Notes: generated by a model not told the origin, from the sequence alone. Numbered from the stretch's first letter, positions 8,397 to 18,219 are shown. The stretch: DNA of 64,000 nt from Shewanella sp. Isolate11 (GCF_022398315.1 NZ_JAKEVF010000002.1:533279-597278); one strand, 5' to 3'. Program-made: numbers and translations.

Positions 8397-10247
8397 TTGT
8401 TGCGATTTTTTTTCATTTCACCTGTGGTCATTCGCCTGTTGCTTATCGCAGTTAGCTTAAGTGCTTTCTCTGCTTCGGCTAACAATTGGCTGGAGGTCAA
8501 AGTGACTGGAGCCGACGAAGCTCTAACTCGTAACATTACAGCCCATTTGGGCGAGTTACCTAAATCCAAGACCCAACGTAATGCCTTCATCTTCAACGCC
8601 GAAGATAACATTGAAGCGGCTCTGCACTCCTTGGGTTATTATCATGGCCAAATTAAGCAACAAGTACTCAGTCCTGAAGATGCACCTTGGCAATTAAACA
8701 TTACAGTCAAAGCAGGCGAACCAACACGTATTCAATGGGTTGATATTCAGCTTCAAGGCGAGATCCAAAACGATAATGCCGTGAATCAGTGGCTCAATAA
8801 TGTCGCCATGAAACCTGGTGACATTCTCAATCACGGTCAATATGAGGATGTGAAGTCGCAGTTACTCACATTAGCATTGGCGAGAGGTTATTTCGACGGG
8901 CGATATGTTACCAATAGTATCGTGGTGAACCGAGACTTAAATACTGCCAAAATTAATCTACATTATGAATCTGGTCATCGTTATCACCTGGGTGATGTCA
9001 ACTTCAGCGGCCATACCTTACAGCCCGGTTTTTTGGACAAATTGGTTCCCTTCCAGCCTAATGCCAAATACAGTACTGCCCGGCTGGGTTCCCTAAATCA
9101 ACAATTAGTCAATACTGGTTATTTTAGCAATATCAAAGTGATCCCTCAGCTGGATAAGACAGAGAACGAAACCGTTCCAGTTAAAGTGGAACTCACACCT
9201 AAATCTAGCCATTCCATCGAACTGGGTTTTGGTGCCGATGTGGGTAACTCTGATGATGGAGGCATTGAGCCAAGAGTTCGAGTCACTTGGCGTACTCCGC
9301 AGATTAATAGTTATGGTCACTCGCAGGAAACTCGGCTCGAGTGGTCCCCGGATCGACCTAAATTTTTAACCACTTACACCATTCCACTGACGCATCCCTT
9401 AGACGATCAGCTAAAAATTCGTTTAGGCTTGCTGCGGGATAAATATGGAGTAGATCAAGTCTACGATGCAGGGAAGCGCGATTATGTTAATACCGGCGAA
9501 CTCGAATCTACTATTTATACCGTAGGCGTGGTCAGACAAAAACGGTTACAGAGCCGCTGGATATTAACTTACTCGATTGATGCTTTGGACGAGTCTTACA
9601 CTCAGTCGGATATTGACTACGACCCACGCTTTTTAATTTTAGGTAGCAGTCTATCGTACACTCATCGTGGCGATACCACCCTTGACCCTAAGTCAGGCTA
9701 TTTTCAATATTACAGCCTCGAATATGCCGACCCCAATACCGGCTCAGATGTCCGATTAACTCGCTTACAAGCGAAATTTAAATGGATAGATACTTTCTTT
9801 GATAGGCATAGGATCGTTGCTAGGCTCGACATAGGTGCCAATATTGTAGCTGATGAAGATATTGCCTACGTCCCTCCCTCATTACGTTATTTTGCCGGTG
9901 GCGATCAGAGTATTCGCGGTTATGCCTACAATGAACTCGGCCCTTATATCGATTATGTCAATGAAGATAATGAACTGGCACGAATGGTGGTCGGTGGGCG
10001 TTATATGTTGGTGGGCAGTCTTGAGTATCAATATTATTTGACTCCAAGCTGGCGTGTAGCAACCTTTGTCGATGCGGGTAATGCATTTGATATCGACCAA
10101 ATTGAACCTATCGTCTCTGTGGGTGGTGGCATTCATTGGATCACACCCATAGGTCCCATTCGATTAGATGTCGGTGTGGGTCTTAAAGAAACCGAAACCG
10201 TCGATCGTTCGTGGCGCATCCATCTCACTATGGGGTCAGAGCTATGA
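8397..10247 (+). CDS. tamA: TamA, Omp85-family outer-membrane translocation/assembly barrel
   Basis: A 616-residue outer-membrane protein: signal peptide to about residue 28 (ASA-NN), POTRA domains over roughly 30-265, then a C-terminal beta-barrel of the BamA/TamA type with the Omp85 signature GGDQSIRGYAY near residue 500 and a terminal barrel strand. TamA works with inner-membrane TamB in inserting some outer-membrane proteins and in lipid traffic. No ATG lies near the predicted signal peptide: the frame begins at TTG 8397 (a second TTG follows directly at 8400), with only a weak GAG upstream. The stop codon overlaps the tamB start as ATGA. Confidence 0.93.
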   Translation: MLRFFFISPVVIRLLLIAVSLSAFSASANNWLEVKVTGADEALTRNITAHLGELPKSKTQRNAFIFNAEDNIEAALHSLGYYHGQIKQQVLSPEDAPWQLNITVKAGEPTRIQWVDIQLQGEIQNDNAVNQWLNNVAMKPGDILNHGQYEDVKSQLLTLALARGYFDGRYVTNSIVVNRDLNTAKINLHYESGHRYHLGDVNFSGHTLQPGFLDKLVPFQPNAKYSTARLGSLNQQLVNTGYFSNIKVIPQLDKTENETVPVKVELTPKSSHSIELGFGADVGNSDDGGIEPRVRVTWRTPQINSYGHSQETRLEWSPDRPKFLTTYTIPLTHPLDDQLKIRLGLLRDKYGVDQVYDAGKRDYVNTGELESTIYTVGVVRQKRLQSRWILTYSIDALDESYTQSDIDYDPRFLILGSSLSYTHRGDTTLDPKSGYFQYYSLEYADPNTGSDVRLTRLQAKFKWIDTFFDRHRIVARLDIGANIVADEDIAYVPPSLRYFAGGDQSIRGYAYNELGPYIDYVNEDNELARMVVGGRYMLVGSLEYQYYLTPSWRVATFVDAGNAFDIDQIEPIVSVGGGIHWITPIGPIRLDVGVGLKETETVDRSWRIHLTMGSEL

Positions 10248-13200
10248 CCTCAGGTACCAATAAAACCAGTGAATTAAGGGAAACTGTGACAGCGAGTGCC
10301 CAGGCCACACCACCTCGCAGCATTTTCAGACGATGCTTAACTTGGCTTAAAAATACCCTGCGGGTGATATTGTATCTGCCCCTGCTGTTATTAGTGTTAT
10401 TAGCTATTTTTATCGGTACTCCACTGGGCACTCGTATTGCCGTCAACTTAGCCGATGCCTTTGTGCCTAACCTTGAAGTCAGCTATCACTCGGGTACCCT
10501 AAACAGTGAGCTTAAACTCGATTATGCTAATTGGTCTATGGCTGGCATAAAAGTAGAGATTGACGATCTACAACTCGATTGGCGACCACTATGTTTGGTT
10601 CAAAAACAGTTGTGTGTTAATGGGCTGGAGACCTCAAAAGCCAATGTCGAAATTGATATCGCAGCAATTGAACAAGCCTTATCCGAATCCGCGACTGCAG
10701 AAAATCCAAATCAAGCACAAGATACAGCTCCTGAGCAGATTGAAATAGAGAATGGCGAACTGCAACTGCCCATAGGTATCAGCCTAACTCAAGCCGCACT
10801 ACGAAATATTAATGTGCGTGTAGATGAGATGCACTTTGCGGCCAACAGTATTCATACGCAAGCGAGTTGGCTTTCAACCGGTCTACGAGTCAATCAATTA
10901 TCAACACAAGGGGTAATAGTTAATATCCCTATCAATGACAATCCGTCATCAGCCGAGGATAAAAAAGATGATACCGGCTGGCTACTTGCGCAGATGCCAC
11001 AAGTGGCCATCCCGATGCCAATTTTTATCGATGATGCCTTAATGTTCGACAGCCAAATCATACTCGGTAAACGCCAAGACAATATTGCCAAAGCCGTACT
11101 TCAAGGCAGCTATGTGGGTCATCGTATTAATCTCGATCAACTTCTGATCGAGCATGATTATGGTCAATTGCGACTCGATGGTCATATTAGCTTAAAAGAT
11201 CACTATCCGATGGCACTAAACCTAGATCTGCTACTTGAGCAGGTTAAAGAGTTGCCACAATTAGAAAAACAACATATTGATGCCAAACTCAATGGCGATC
11301 TAACAGACCTTAAGCTTGATGCGCTCGGTAATGGACATATTAATTTTCAATTGGCCAGCCAAACTAATCTCACAGTGCCGACTGTGCCCTATTCATTACA
11401 CCTTAATAGCGATCATATTATGTGGCCGCTGCAATCCCCTAGTTACGAAGCCAAACAGATAACTCTTGACTCGCAAGGCAGTCTTCTACAGCAAACGGCT
11501 TCATTTACTGGTGAAATACAAACGCCTTATCAACCACCGTTGCAAATCGATACGCAGCTTAGCCATGCAGAGCAACAAGTTGATATCAAACAACTTGATG
11601 TCAGTAGCTCCATGGGCAGCATTCAACTCAATGGGTTACTCGCCTATGGCGATGAGCTTCATTGGGATGTTTCACTCAACACCCAAGCATTGCAGCTGCA
11701 AAGATTAAATTTGGGCGATGATATCACCATCCCTAACACCTTGATCGAGGGACACTTACGGAGCCAAGGAAAGCTACAAGATAAACATTGGCTAGTTGGG
11801 ATCAGTGAAGCTGATATCAAGGGCAACATTGATGATTACCCATTAGAGTTACAAGGAGATGTGAGTGCCAATGAGCAATATCACCTCAACGCCAATCATC
11901 TATTGTTAAAGGCACTACAGTCAGAGTTTTCGCTTTCTGGCAGTGTTGCCGATCTCTGGGCATTAGAGGGACACCTTTCGGTACCAGATTTAAGTCTTTG
12001 GCATCCTGATGCTGCTGGCGCTATCAATGTAAACGTTAATGTCACGGGTAGTAACGATAACCCAATGATCACCTTAGATGGTGATACCTCAGCCCTAGAG
12101 TTTACCGATATCAGTTTACTGCAAGCCAAACTCAAAGGTTTTTATCGCCCTTTAAGCCAACAACAGTTCGCCCTGTTTATTGACGCAGACGATATTCAGC
12201 GTAGAAACTTTTCTCTCGACACTGTAAACCTTCACCTCAAGGGCGATCAGGCACTTCAAGAACTCAGCCTACAAACTCAGGGGAGTGTTAACCTAGATAT
12301 CATTGTCGACTCCCGCTTCGATATCGAAACCGAAAAATTAGATCTCGCGATCAGTAAATTCAATTTCGACTCAATGTTAGGATTGCTCCAATTGGATAAG
12401 CCGATCATTGTCGCTTGGGATAATAAGCAACAACAAGGCAGCTTAACCCCATTTTGTTGGCAACATCAACACGGAAATTTGTGTGTTAAAGATACTCTAG
12501 AATTGAGTGACACTGGTGATACCAGCGTGACCTTTGACGGTGATATAGGTGCCTTGCTGGCACCGCTACTACCGCAAGAAGTGACCTGGTACGGCCCCGC
12601 AACCTTAGATTCACACTTCAGTTGGGCAGAGCAGAAAAAGCCTCAGGCCAATGTTGAATTCAATATGACTCCCGGCAAAATTACGGTGCAATCCACTAAA
12701 CGTAAAGTCGACACGGGTTATCATAGTGTCCAACTTTCGGCGACTTTAGATGAAAAGTTACTGCAAATAAAAGCGCTGTTTGAATCGGATAACCTAGCCA
12801 ATATCAACAGTCACATAGAGATAGGCGTTACACCAGATAACCCCCTTTCTGGTGAGGTCAATATCAGCGATGTAAATTTAAATGCCTTAGCCCAATTAAC
12901 CCCACAATTAGAAATTATCGAGGGAATGGTATCCAGCCACTTAAGCCTGTCTGGCAGCTTACAAAAACCACAAATTGTCGGTGAACTCACCCTTATAGAG
13001 GGACAATTACTGGCGACATCAAACCCAACCAAGTTAGATGACATCAATATGTCCGTTAGCTTGGGGGGCCAATATGCCGACATCAAGGGCAGTTGGAAGA
13101 TGGGCGATGGTAAAGCCGACCTAAATGGCAATATGGACTGGAGAGGTGAAAAGCTAAAAGGCAAAATTAACCTTAATGGCGAAAAATTAGCTGTTATTCA

Positions 13201-14128
13201 ACCTCCGATGGTGATTCTAGATGTCAGCCCATCTCTGGAAATATTGTTTAGCAGCAATAGTATCGATATTAAGGGCCAAGTGGATGTACCTTCTGGCCAC
13301 ATAAAAATTGTTCAGCTCCCAGAAGGGGGCATTGCCGAGTCTAATGATGTAATTTTCAGTGACAGCTTGAGTGATGACTCCCAAGTAAAACACCCCATAG
13401 CCATAACCAGTAAGATTAAAATCAATGTCGGCAATCAGCTGCTCATTGATGGCATGGGACTAAGAGGAAAATTACAAGGCACACTCGATTTACGCCAAGA
13501 GCCTTTTAACCCACCTCACCTTTATGGCGATGTTAAAGTAGTGGATGGTTCATATAAGTTTATGGGGCAAACACTCACGATCAAAACCGGAGAGGTGCAA
13601 TTTATTGGCCCAATTGAAGTCCCTAACCTTAATATTGTTGCCGTTAGGGAGATCAAAGCTGAAGATGTCACCGCAGGCGTGAGAATAACTGGAACTCCGC
13701 TTAAGCCAATTGTCACCCTGTTTTCAACACCGACAATGGAACATGCAGAGATTTTGTCTTACATCATCAAAGGTACTGGGATTAACAGTAATAGCGGCGA
13801 CCAAAACAGTTCACTCATGTTAGGAGCGGCGCTAACCTTAAGTAACCAATTAGGTAATGGCGAGATCAACAGTATCAGTAGTACGGCTACAGGCGTTATC
13901 GAAAAGTTGGGGATATCCAATGTTCAGCTTGATACAAACGATGAAGGAAAAGTGGCCATCAGCGGTTATGTTGGTGAAAACCTCATGGTCAAATATGGTG
14001 TTGGGGTATTTACTCCAGGTTATGAGATGACAGTACGCTACTACTTAATGTCACAACTCTATTTAGAAACTGTATCCAGCGCGGTCGAAAAATCGCTCGA
14101 TATCTATTACAACTTTAATATCGATTAA
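10244..14128 (+). CDS. tamB: TamB, inner-membrane AsmA-like partner of TamA
   Basis: A 1294-residue protein with a short cytoplasmic N terminus, one transmembrane helix (about residues 40-58) and a long periplasmic beta-rich body ending in the DUF490/TamB C-terminal domain (SGYVGENLMVKYGVGVF) and a final aromatic strand that is expected to contact TamA. TamB-type proteins form a hydrophobic groove spanning the periplasm. I chose ATG 10244, which overlaps the tamA stop as ATGA and implies translational coupling, rather than the in-frame GTG at 10211 inside tamA. The length is close to the E. coli protein (1259). A bidirectional terminator separates it from fadR. Confidence 0.93.
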   Translation: MTSGTNKTSELRETVTASAQATPPRSIFRRCLTWLKNTLRVILYLPLLLLVLLAIFIGTPLGTRIAVNLADAFVPNLEVSYHSGTLNSELKLDYANWSMAGIKVEIDDLQLDWRPLCLVQKQLCVNGLETSKANVEIDIAAIEQALSESATAENPNQAQDTAPEQIEIENGELQLPIGISLTQAALRNINVRVDEMHFAANSIHTQASWLSTGLRVNQLSTQGVIVNIPINDNPSSAEDKKDDTGWLLAQMPQVAIPMPIFIDDALMFDSQIILGKRQDNIAKAVLQGSYVGHRINLDQLLIEHDYGQLRLDGHISLKDHYPMALNLDLLLEQVKELPQLEKQHIDAKLNGDLTDLKLDALGNGHINFQLASQTNLTVPTVPYSLHLNSDHIMWPLQSPSYEAKQITLDSQGSLLQQTASFTGEIQTPYQPPLQIDTQLSHAEQQVDIKQLDVSSSMGSIQLNGLLAYGDELHWDVSLNTQALQLQRLNLGDDITIPNTLIEGHLRSQGKLQDKHWLVGISEADIKGNIDDYPLELQGDVSANEQYHLNANHLLLKALQSEFSLSGSVADLWALEGHLSVPDLSLWHPDAAGAINVNVNVTGSNDNPMITLDGDTSALEFTDISLLQAKLKGFYRPLSQQQFALFIDADDIQRRNFSLDTVNLHLKGDQALQELSLQTQGSVNLDIIVDSRFDIETEKLDLAISKFNFDSMLGLLQLDKPIIVAWDNKQQQGSLTPFCWQHQHGNLCVKDTLELSDTGDTSVTFDGDIGALLAPLLPQEVTWYGPATLDSHFSWAEQKKPQANVEFNMTPGKITVQSTKRKVDTGYHSVQLSATLDEKLLQIKALFESDNLANINSHIEIGVTPDNPLSGEVNISDVNLNALAQLTPQLEIIEGMVSSHLSLSGSLQKPQIVGELTLIEGQLLATSNPTKLDDINMSVSLGGQYADIKGSWKMGDGKADLNGNMDWRGEKLKGKINLNGEKLAVIQPPMVILDVSPSLEILFSSNSIDIKGQVDVPSGHIKIVQLPEGGIAESNDVIFSDSLSDDSQVKHPIAITSKIKINVGNQLLIDGMGLRGKLQGTLDLRQEPFNPPHLYGDVKVVDGSYKFMGQTLTIKTGEVQFIGPIEVPNLNIVAVREIKAEDVTAGVRITGTPLKPIVTLFSTPTMEHAEILSYIIKGTGINSNSGDQNSSLMLGAALTLSNQLGNGEINSISSTATGVIEKLGISNVQLDTNDEGKVAISGYVGENLMVKYGVGVFTPGYEMTVRYYLMSQLYLETVSSAVEKSLDIYYNFNID

Positions 14129-14173
14129 ACTTGTATCAGTAGAGCAGTCACCTAAGCTGATGTAATTTAAGCC

Positions 14174-14203
14174 ACAAAAAAACCGCTCCTTAGAGCGGTT
14201 TTG
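14174..14203. terminator. Bidirectional terminator between tamB and fadR
   Basis: ACCGCTC / GAGCGGT stem, CTTA-type loop, with a long A run on the left and T run on the right; it can end both converging transcripts. Confidence 0.85.
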
Positions 14204-14221
14204 CAGTAATAAAGCTAATCG

Positions 14222-14977
14222 CTAAGCGTGCTCAGCATTAGTCAGTAGATCATTTTTATGACGCTGCCACACCTTACCGCTGTTAATACCATAGCTACGC
14301 ATCAAAACTGGCACGTCATTATGGTTATGGTTTTTAGCTAATGCTTCTAAAGCTTGATAAAAGTCTAATGCCAATTCACGGGCTTTTTCTATTGAGAAAT
14401 ATTCCTGCCCCACACGGCTATATAAACCTTTAAACCCATTTAAAATCAATACGTACAATGGATTACCCGAATGATAAGCCAAGGTGTGATGTAATTGGTA
14501 ATCAAAGTCGATATAAGCTTTAGCATCATCTTCCAAGGTCGCTAATGGTGCTAACGCCTCAATCACTTTTTCGGGGTTGTAACGCACTGCACCTTTAAAG
14601 TAGATAGCGCTGATATTAGTGCGAGCCGATAATAGTTGCTCTAATAACACCGGCTCCCCAGCGGGGTTTAAGTCGGCGATGGTTTCTAACACATTCAGTC
14701 CAGAAGTTTCCCAGATATCATTTACGCGAGTCGGCTTACCATGTTGAATGGTTAGCCAGCCATCACGGGCTAAACGCTGTAACACTTCTCTTAATGTGGT
14801 ACGAGTGACGCCAATCAACTCAGACAACTCACGTTCGGCGGGTAGAATAGAACCTGGAGGGAATTTGCCTTCCCAAATAGAACGTACAATGTACTTCTCG
14901 GCAAAGCTGGCAGGACCTTTCGCTTCAATAATATCTTTGTCTTTCGGCGTTACAGGTGCTTGGGGGACAGTCGTCAT
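14222..14977 (-). CDS. fadR: FadR, fatty-acid metabolism regulator (GntR family)
   Basis: A 251-residue dimeric regulator that in enterobacteria represses beta-oxidation genes and activates fabA/fabB, releasing DNA on binding long-chain acyl-CoA. The winged helix is nearly unmistakable: FPPGSILPAERELSELIGVTRTTLREVLQRLARDGWLTIQHGKPT (about residues 38-82), followed by NDIWETSGLNVLET and the all-helical acyl-CoA domain. The N terminus is about 10 residues longer than in E. coli. It diverges from nhaB, as in E. coli, and a FadR-like operator at 15014-15030 in its own upstream region suggests autoregulation. fadD is also in this window. Confidence 0.95.
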   Translation of the reverse strand: MTTVPQAPVTPKDKDIIEAKGPASFAEKYIVRSIWEGKFPPGSILPAERELSELIGVTRTTLREVLQRLARDGWLTIQHGKPTRVNDIWETSGLNVLETIADLNPAGEPVLLEQLLSARTNISAIYFKGAVRYNPEKVIEALAPLATLEDDAKAYIDFDYQLHHTLAYHSGNPLYVLILNGFKGLYSRVGQEYFSIEKARELALDFYQALEALAKNHNHNDVPVLMRSYGINSGKVWQRHKNDLLTNAEHA

Positions 14978-15274
14978 CAGGCCACTTTTCCAAATTAATT
15001 AGAGTTATATAGTAACTGATCATACCAGAGCAGGGAAAAATGGAAACCTAATCTGTGATATTACTGTTCAAGATGGATGACTCTGCTCTCAATTATGCCG
15101 AAAATGAGCTATCAATCATAACCCCGTGAGATACATATTGATTCAGTCGACAGTTTTAAGACGTTAGCTTAACAAAGGTATTAATTTATACATTCCATTA
15201 AGCTAAACTGAAGCCGACCTTAAAGATCGTTTTAACTTTCTAGTAAAAATTATTATACAAATTGAGAGGGTGCC
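14978..15274. promoter_or_regulatory. Divergent fadR/nhaB promoter region
   Basis: A 297-base gap that must contain both promoters. Apart from the FadR-like site at 15014-15030 I can see no clear element; it is AT-rich and free of credible ORFs. Confidence 0.5.
15014..15030. promoter_or_regulatory. Candidate FadR operator
   Basis: AACTGATCATACCAGAG matches 12 of the 16 fixed bases of the E. coli FadR consensus AACTGGTCNGACCAGTT, including the AACTG and ACCAG cores, and lies 37 bases upstream of the fadR start codon. This is a pattern match by eye, not a scored prediction. Confidence 0.4.
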
Positions 15275-16870
15275 ATGCCTGTGACCATGAGTCAGGCGTT
15301 TATTGATAACTTCTTAGGAAATTCACCTAAGTGGTTCAAAATCGCAATATTATTGTTTCTAGTGATCAACCCCATTATTTTTTATATCAATCCATTCGTT
15401 GCTGGATGGTTGCTTGTTGTTGAATTTATCTTCACATTAGCAATGGCACTCAAATGCTACCCCCTCCAACCGGGCGGCTTACTTGCCATAGAAGCGGTCA
15501 TCATAGGTATGACCTCACCTAGTCAGGTACTACATGAGATAGAGGCCAATCTTGAAGTGTTATTGCTGTTGATCTTTATGGTCGCAGGGATCTACTTCAT
15601 GAAGCAGCTGCTGCTGTTTGTATTTACTAAAATGATCACTAAGATCCGCTCAAAAATCGTGGTCTCTTTGATGTTCTGTATTGCATCGGCCTTCCTATCA
15701 GCTTTCCTTGATGCCTTAACTGTTATCGCAGTTATCATTGCAGTCGCTGTAGGCTTTTACTCTATTTATCATAAGGTTGCATCAGGTAAAACCTTTTCAG
15801 ATGATCATGATCACACCTCAGATCATCATGGTGAAGGCCACTCATTATGCCAAGATGAATTAGAAGCCTTTCGTGGATTCTTACGAAACCTGTTAATGCA
15901 TGCCGGTATTGGTACTGCACTGGGTGGCGTATGTACTATGGTGGGTGAGCCACAAAACCTCATCATTGCGGCTCAGGCTAACTGGCAATTTGGAGAGTTC
16001 GCTATCCGCATGAGTCCAGTAACTGTACCTGTATTTTTTGCCGGTATTGCCACCTGTTTTCTTGTCGAGAAGTTTGCTATTTTCGGTTACGGTCAACAGC
16101 TTCCCGACGCGGTACATAAAATCTTAGTCGACTATTCGACCCATGAAGATGCACACCGCACCAATCACGACAAAATTAAATTAGTTATTCAAGCCTTTGT
16201 CGGTGTTTGGTTAATCGCAGGTTTAGCTTTACACCTTGCCTCCGTGGGACTAATTGGGTTATCGGTAATCATCTTTACCACCGCATTTAATGGCGTGACC
16301 AACGAACACCAATTGGGTAAAGCATTTGAAGAGGCATTGCCATTCACTGCGTTACTGGCAGTATTCTTTGCGGTAGTGGCAGTGATTATCGACCAACAAC
16401 TGTTTGCCCCAGTTATTCACTGGGCATTAAGTTATCAGGGGAATACTCAATTAGTGATCTTCTACATCGCTAACGGCCTGCTGTCTATGGTCAGTGATAA
16501 TGTGTTTGTGGGTACTGTTTATATCAATGAGGTTAAAGCTGCCCTATTGGATGGCCAAATCACCCGCGATCAATTCGACTTACTTGCAGTGGCGATTAAC
16601 ACTGGGACTAACTTACCATCGGTTGCAACACCTAACGGTCAAGCAGCCTTCCTGTTCTTATTGACCTCAGCCATTGCTCCGCTAATTCGTCTCTCTTATG
16701 GACGTATGGTATGGATGGCACTGCCCTACACTATTGTGTTGTCAATTGTCGGTGTATTGGCGATTGAAACAGGATATCTATCCGATATGACACAATATTT
16801 TTATGACTCACATCTGTTAATTCATCATTCTGCCGCAGAAGCAGCTAAAGGTGTTATTGGCGCTCATTAA
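15275..16870 (+). CDS. nhaB: NhaB, Na+/H+ antiporter
   Basis: A 531-residue polytopic inner-membrane antiporter that expels sodium in exchange for protons. The family landmarks are [17 protein letters not shown] at the N terminus, the [20 protein letters not shown] motif near residue 210 and [20 protein letters not shown] near residue 405. The cytosolic loop just before [10 protein letters not shown] carries a His/Asp-rich stretch (about residues 177-192, six histidines) where the E. coli protein, as I recall it, is mainly acidic. GAGAGGG precedes the ATG; MSQAF at 15287 is an alternative start. It is probably the first gene of an nhaB / dsbB pair, although a terminator lies between them. Confidence 0.95.
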   Translation: MPVTMSQAFIDNFLGNSPKWFKIAILLFLVINPIIFYINPFVAGWLLVVEFIFTLAMALKCYPLQPGGLLAIEAVIIGMTSPSQVLHEIEANLEVLLLLIFMVAGIYFMKQLLLFVFTKMITKIRSKIVVSLMFCIASAFLSAFLDALTVIAVIIAVAVGFYSIYHKVASGKTFSDDHDHTSDHHGEGHSLCQDELEAFRGFLRNLLMHAGIGTALGGVCTMVGEPQNLIIAAQANWQFGEFAIRMSPVTVPVFFAGIATCFLVEKFAIFGYGQQLPDAVHKILVDYSTHEDAHRTNHDKIKLVIQAFVGVWLIAGLALHLASVGLIGLSVIIFTTAFNGVTNEHQLGKAFEEALPFTALLAVFFAVVAVIIDQQLFAPVIHWALSYQGNTQLVIFYIANGLLSMVSDNVFVGTVYINEVKAALLDGQITRDQFDLLAVAINTGTNLPSVATPNGQAAFLFLLTSAIAPLIRLSYGRMVWMALPYTIVLSIVGVLAIETGYLSDMTQYFYDSHLLIHHSAAEAAKGVIGAH

Positions 16871-16910
16871 TTTGTTGATTGACTGAACTAAGCTAGTTTC
16901 GTAAAGTCTT

Positions 16911-16944
16911 AAAAACGCCTCTCGTGAACAGAGGCGTTTTTTAT
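16911..16944 (+). terminator. Terminator between nhaB and dsbB
   Basis: A perfect 11-bp stem AAAACGCCTCT / AGAGGCGTTTT ending in TTTTTT. Confidence 0.85.
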
Positions 16945-16971
16945 TGGATGGCTATTAAATAGGAGTAATTT

Positions 16972-17490
16972 GTGAGCCTGCTAACCTCATTTGCACAATC
17001 GCGTAAAGCATGGATCGTTTTATTTATAAGTGCCTTAGGCCTCGAACTAAGCGCACTATTCTTTCAATATGTGATGAAACTCGATCCTTGTGTTATGTGT
17101 ATTTATATACGTGTTGCCGTATTGGGCATCATGCTCGCAGGCCTCGTCGGAATAATAGGTTGTCAATATCGCTTAGTTCGACTCATAGGAGTTACCGTAT
17201 GGGCAGTGAGCGCAGGTTGGGGATTCAAATTGGCTCAAGAATTAGTAGAGATTCAAACTAATTCAAACCCGTTTTCGACTTGCTCGTTTTTACCAGAGTT
17301 TCCAAGTTGGATGCCTTTACATGAATGGCTACCGTCTATATTTATGCCTACGGGAATGTGTACCGATACTCCTTGGCAAGCCCTTGGCATTACCATGGCA
17401 CAATGGATGATCGTTGGCTTTAGTGTTTATCTCATTGCCCTAGTGATTTTCATTGTCCCAGCATTAAAGGCAAACCATAAAGCTAAATAG
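16972..17490 (+). CDS. dsbB: DsbB, disulfide-bond oxidoreductase
   Basis: A 172-residue inner-membrane protein with four helices that reoxidises DsbA and hands electrons to quinones. Both essential cysteine pairs are present: Cys40-Cys43 in DPCVMC and Cys104 / Cys130 in the second periplasmic loop ([10 protein letters not shown] and PTGMCTD). The start is GTG 16972, preceded by TAGGAG; no ATG exists in a sensible place. The nhaB-dsbB order is the same as in E. coli. The 176-bp repeat begins 8 bases after its stop codon. Confidence 0.95.
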   Translation: MSLLTSFAQSRKAWIVLFISALGLELSALFFQYVMKLDPCVMCIYIRVAVLGIMLAGLVGIIGCQYRLVRLIGVTVWAVSAGWGFKLAQELVEIQTNSNPFSTCSFLPEFPSWMPLHEWLPSIFMPTGMCTDTPWQALGITMAQWMIVGFSVYLIALVIFIVPALKANHKAK

Positions 17491-17497
17491 AAGTATC

Positions 17498-17673
17498 ATA
17501 CAAATCGCAGTAATTTATTGATCATTTTTGCTAGTTAAAATCGCCGATAACCGTGTTGTAAATTTTGTAATTAGAATAACTAGTGACTGTAATTTACGCC
17601 TTGTTTTCAACAATTTTTACTGCGTCCTTTTCTGTTACAAACGGGCTGATCACTAATTTACTTTGAGTGGTAT
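17498..17673. repeat. 176-bp interspersed repeat with terminal inverted repeats, copy A
   Basis: This segment matches 56044-56219 over 176 bases with no gaps and 18 mismatches by my count (about 90% identity). Its ends are imperfect inverted repeats (left ATACAAATCGCAGTAA, right TTACTTTGAGTGGTAT), and TGATCA recurs just inside each end. It also has internal 7-bp inverted matches (CTAGTTA/TAACTAG and GTAAATT/AATTTAC). It has no transposase gene and lies in the dsbB-ycgN gap. It is most simply a MITE-like element. Confidence 0.75.
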
Positions 17674-17713
17674 CAAAGATAGAAACAATCTAGTGCCATC
17701 AAATCAAAGCCAT

Positions 17714-17740
17714 AAAAAACGCCCTTTCGGGCGTTTTTTA
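17714..17740 (-). terminator. Terminator after ycgN
   Basis: ACGCCC / GGGCGT stem with TTTC loop, A run on the left (T run for the minus strand) and T run on the right; it overlaps the last bases of ycgN. Confidence 0.8.
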
Positions 17741-18178
17741 TTCGCAATCTTTTAACGGCCACATGACAATATGATCCTCAAGGTATTTCACCTTAGTTTC
17801 ATTAATCACTTTTTGGCGGATAGAGATACCAAGATCGTGCATCGCTTGCTTACTGCCGGTGAGTAATGGATGCCAACTGGGCAAATCACGACCGAGATAT
17901 AAACGGCGATAGGCACAACTATCGGGAAGCCAAGTTAATTCGGCAATATTGTGTATAGTGACTTTGGTGCAGCTAGGCACAAAGTTAAAACGCTGTTGAT
18001 AATGAACACATTGGCAATCTTGGTCGTCGAGCAATTTACACGCTACGTTGGTGTAATAAAGTTCATCGGTATCGTCATCGATTATCTTATTAAGACAACA
18101 TTTACCACAGCCATCACAAAGCTGTTCCCACTCATGGGCAGTTAACTGAGCTAAGCTCTTCTCTTTCCAAAACGCCAT
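17738..18178 (-). CDS. ycgN: YcgN-family (UPF0260) cysteine-cluster protein
   Basis: A 146-residue cytosolic protein of the UPF0260 family, of unknown function. It shows the characteristic cysteine cluster CDGCGKCC (Cys21, 24, 27, 28) near the N terminus, further cysteines in the [10 protein letters not shown] and WLPDSCAYR regions, and the [11 protein letters not shown] segment typical of the family. The cysteines suggest metal (zinc or iron-sulfur) binding, which is inferred. It lies 3' of the MltB-like gene and ycgL on the same strand, next to minCDE. Confidence 0.9.
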   Translation of the reverse strand: MAFWKEKSLAQLTAHEWEQLCDGCGKCCLNKIIDDDTDELYYTNVACKLLDDQDCQCVHYQQRFNFVPSCTKVTIHNIAELTWLPDSCAYRRLYLGRDLPSWHPLLTGSKQAMHDLGISIRQKVINETKVKYLEDHIVMWPLKDCE

Positions 18179-18219
18179 TCGATTCTATCTACAACTTAAT
18201 AAACAGAGGCCATTTTACA

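Noticed and set aside
12811-13164. 117-codon antisense ORF inside tamB
   Set aside because: Shadow of the repetitive TamB body.
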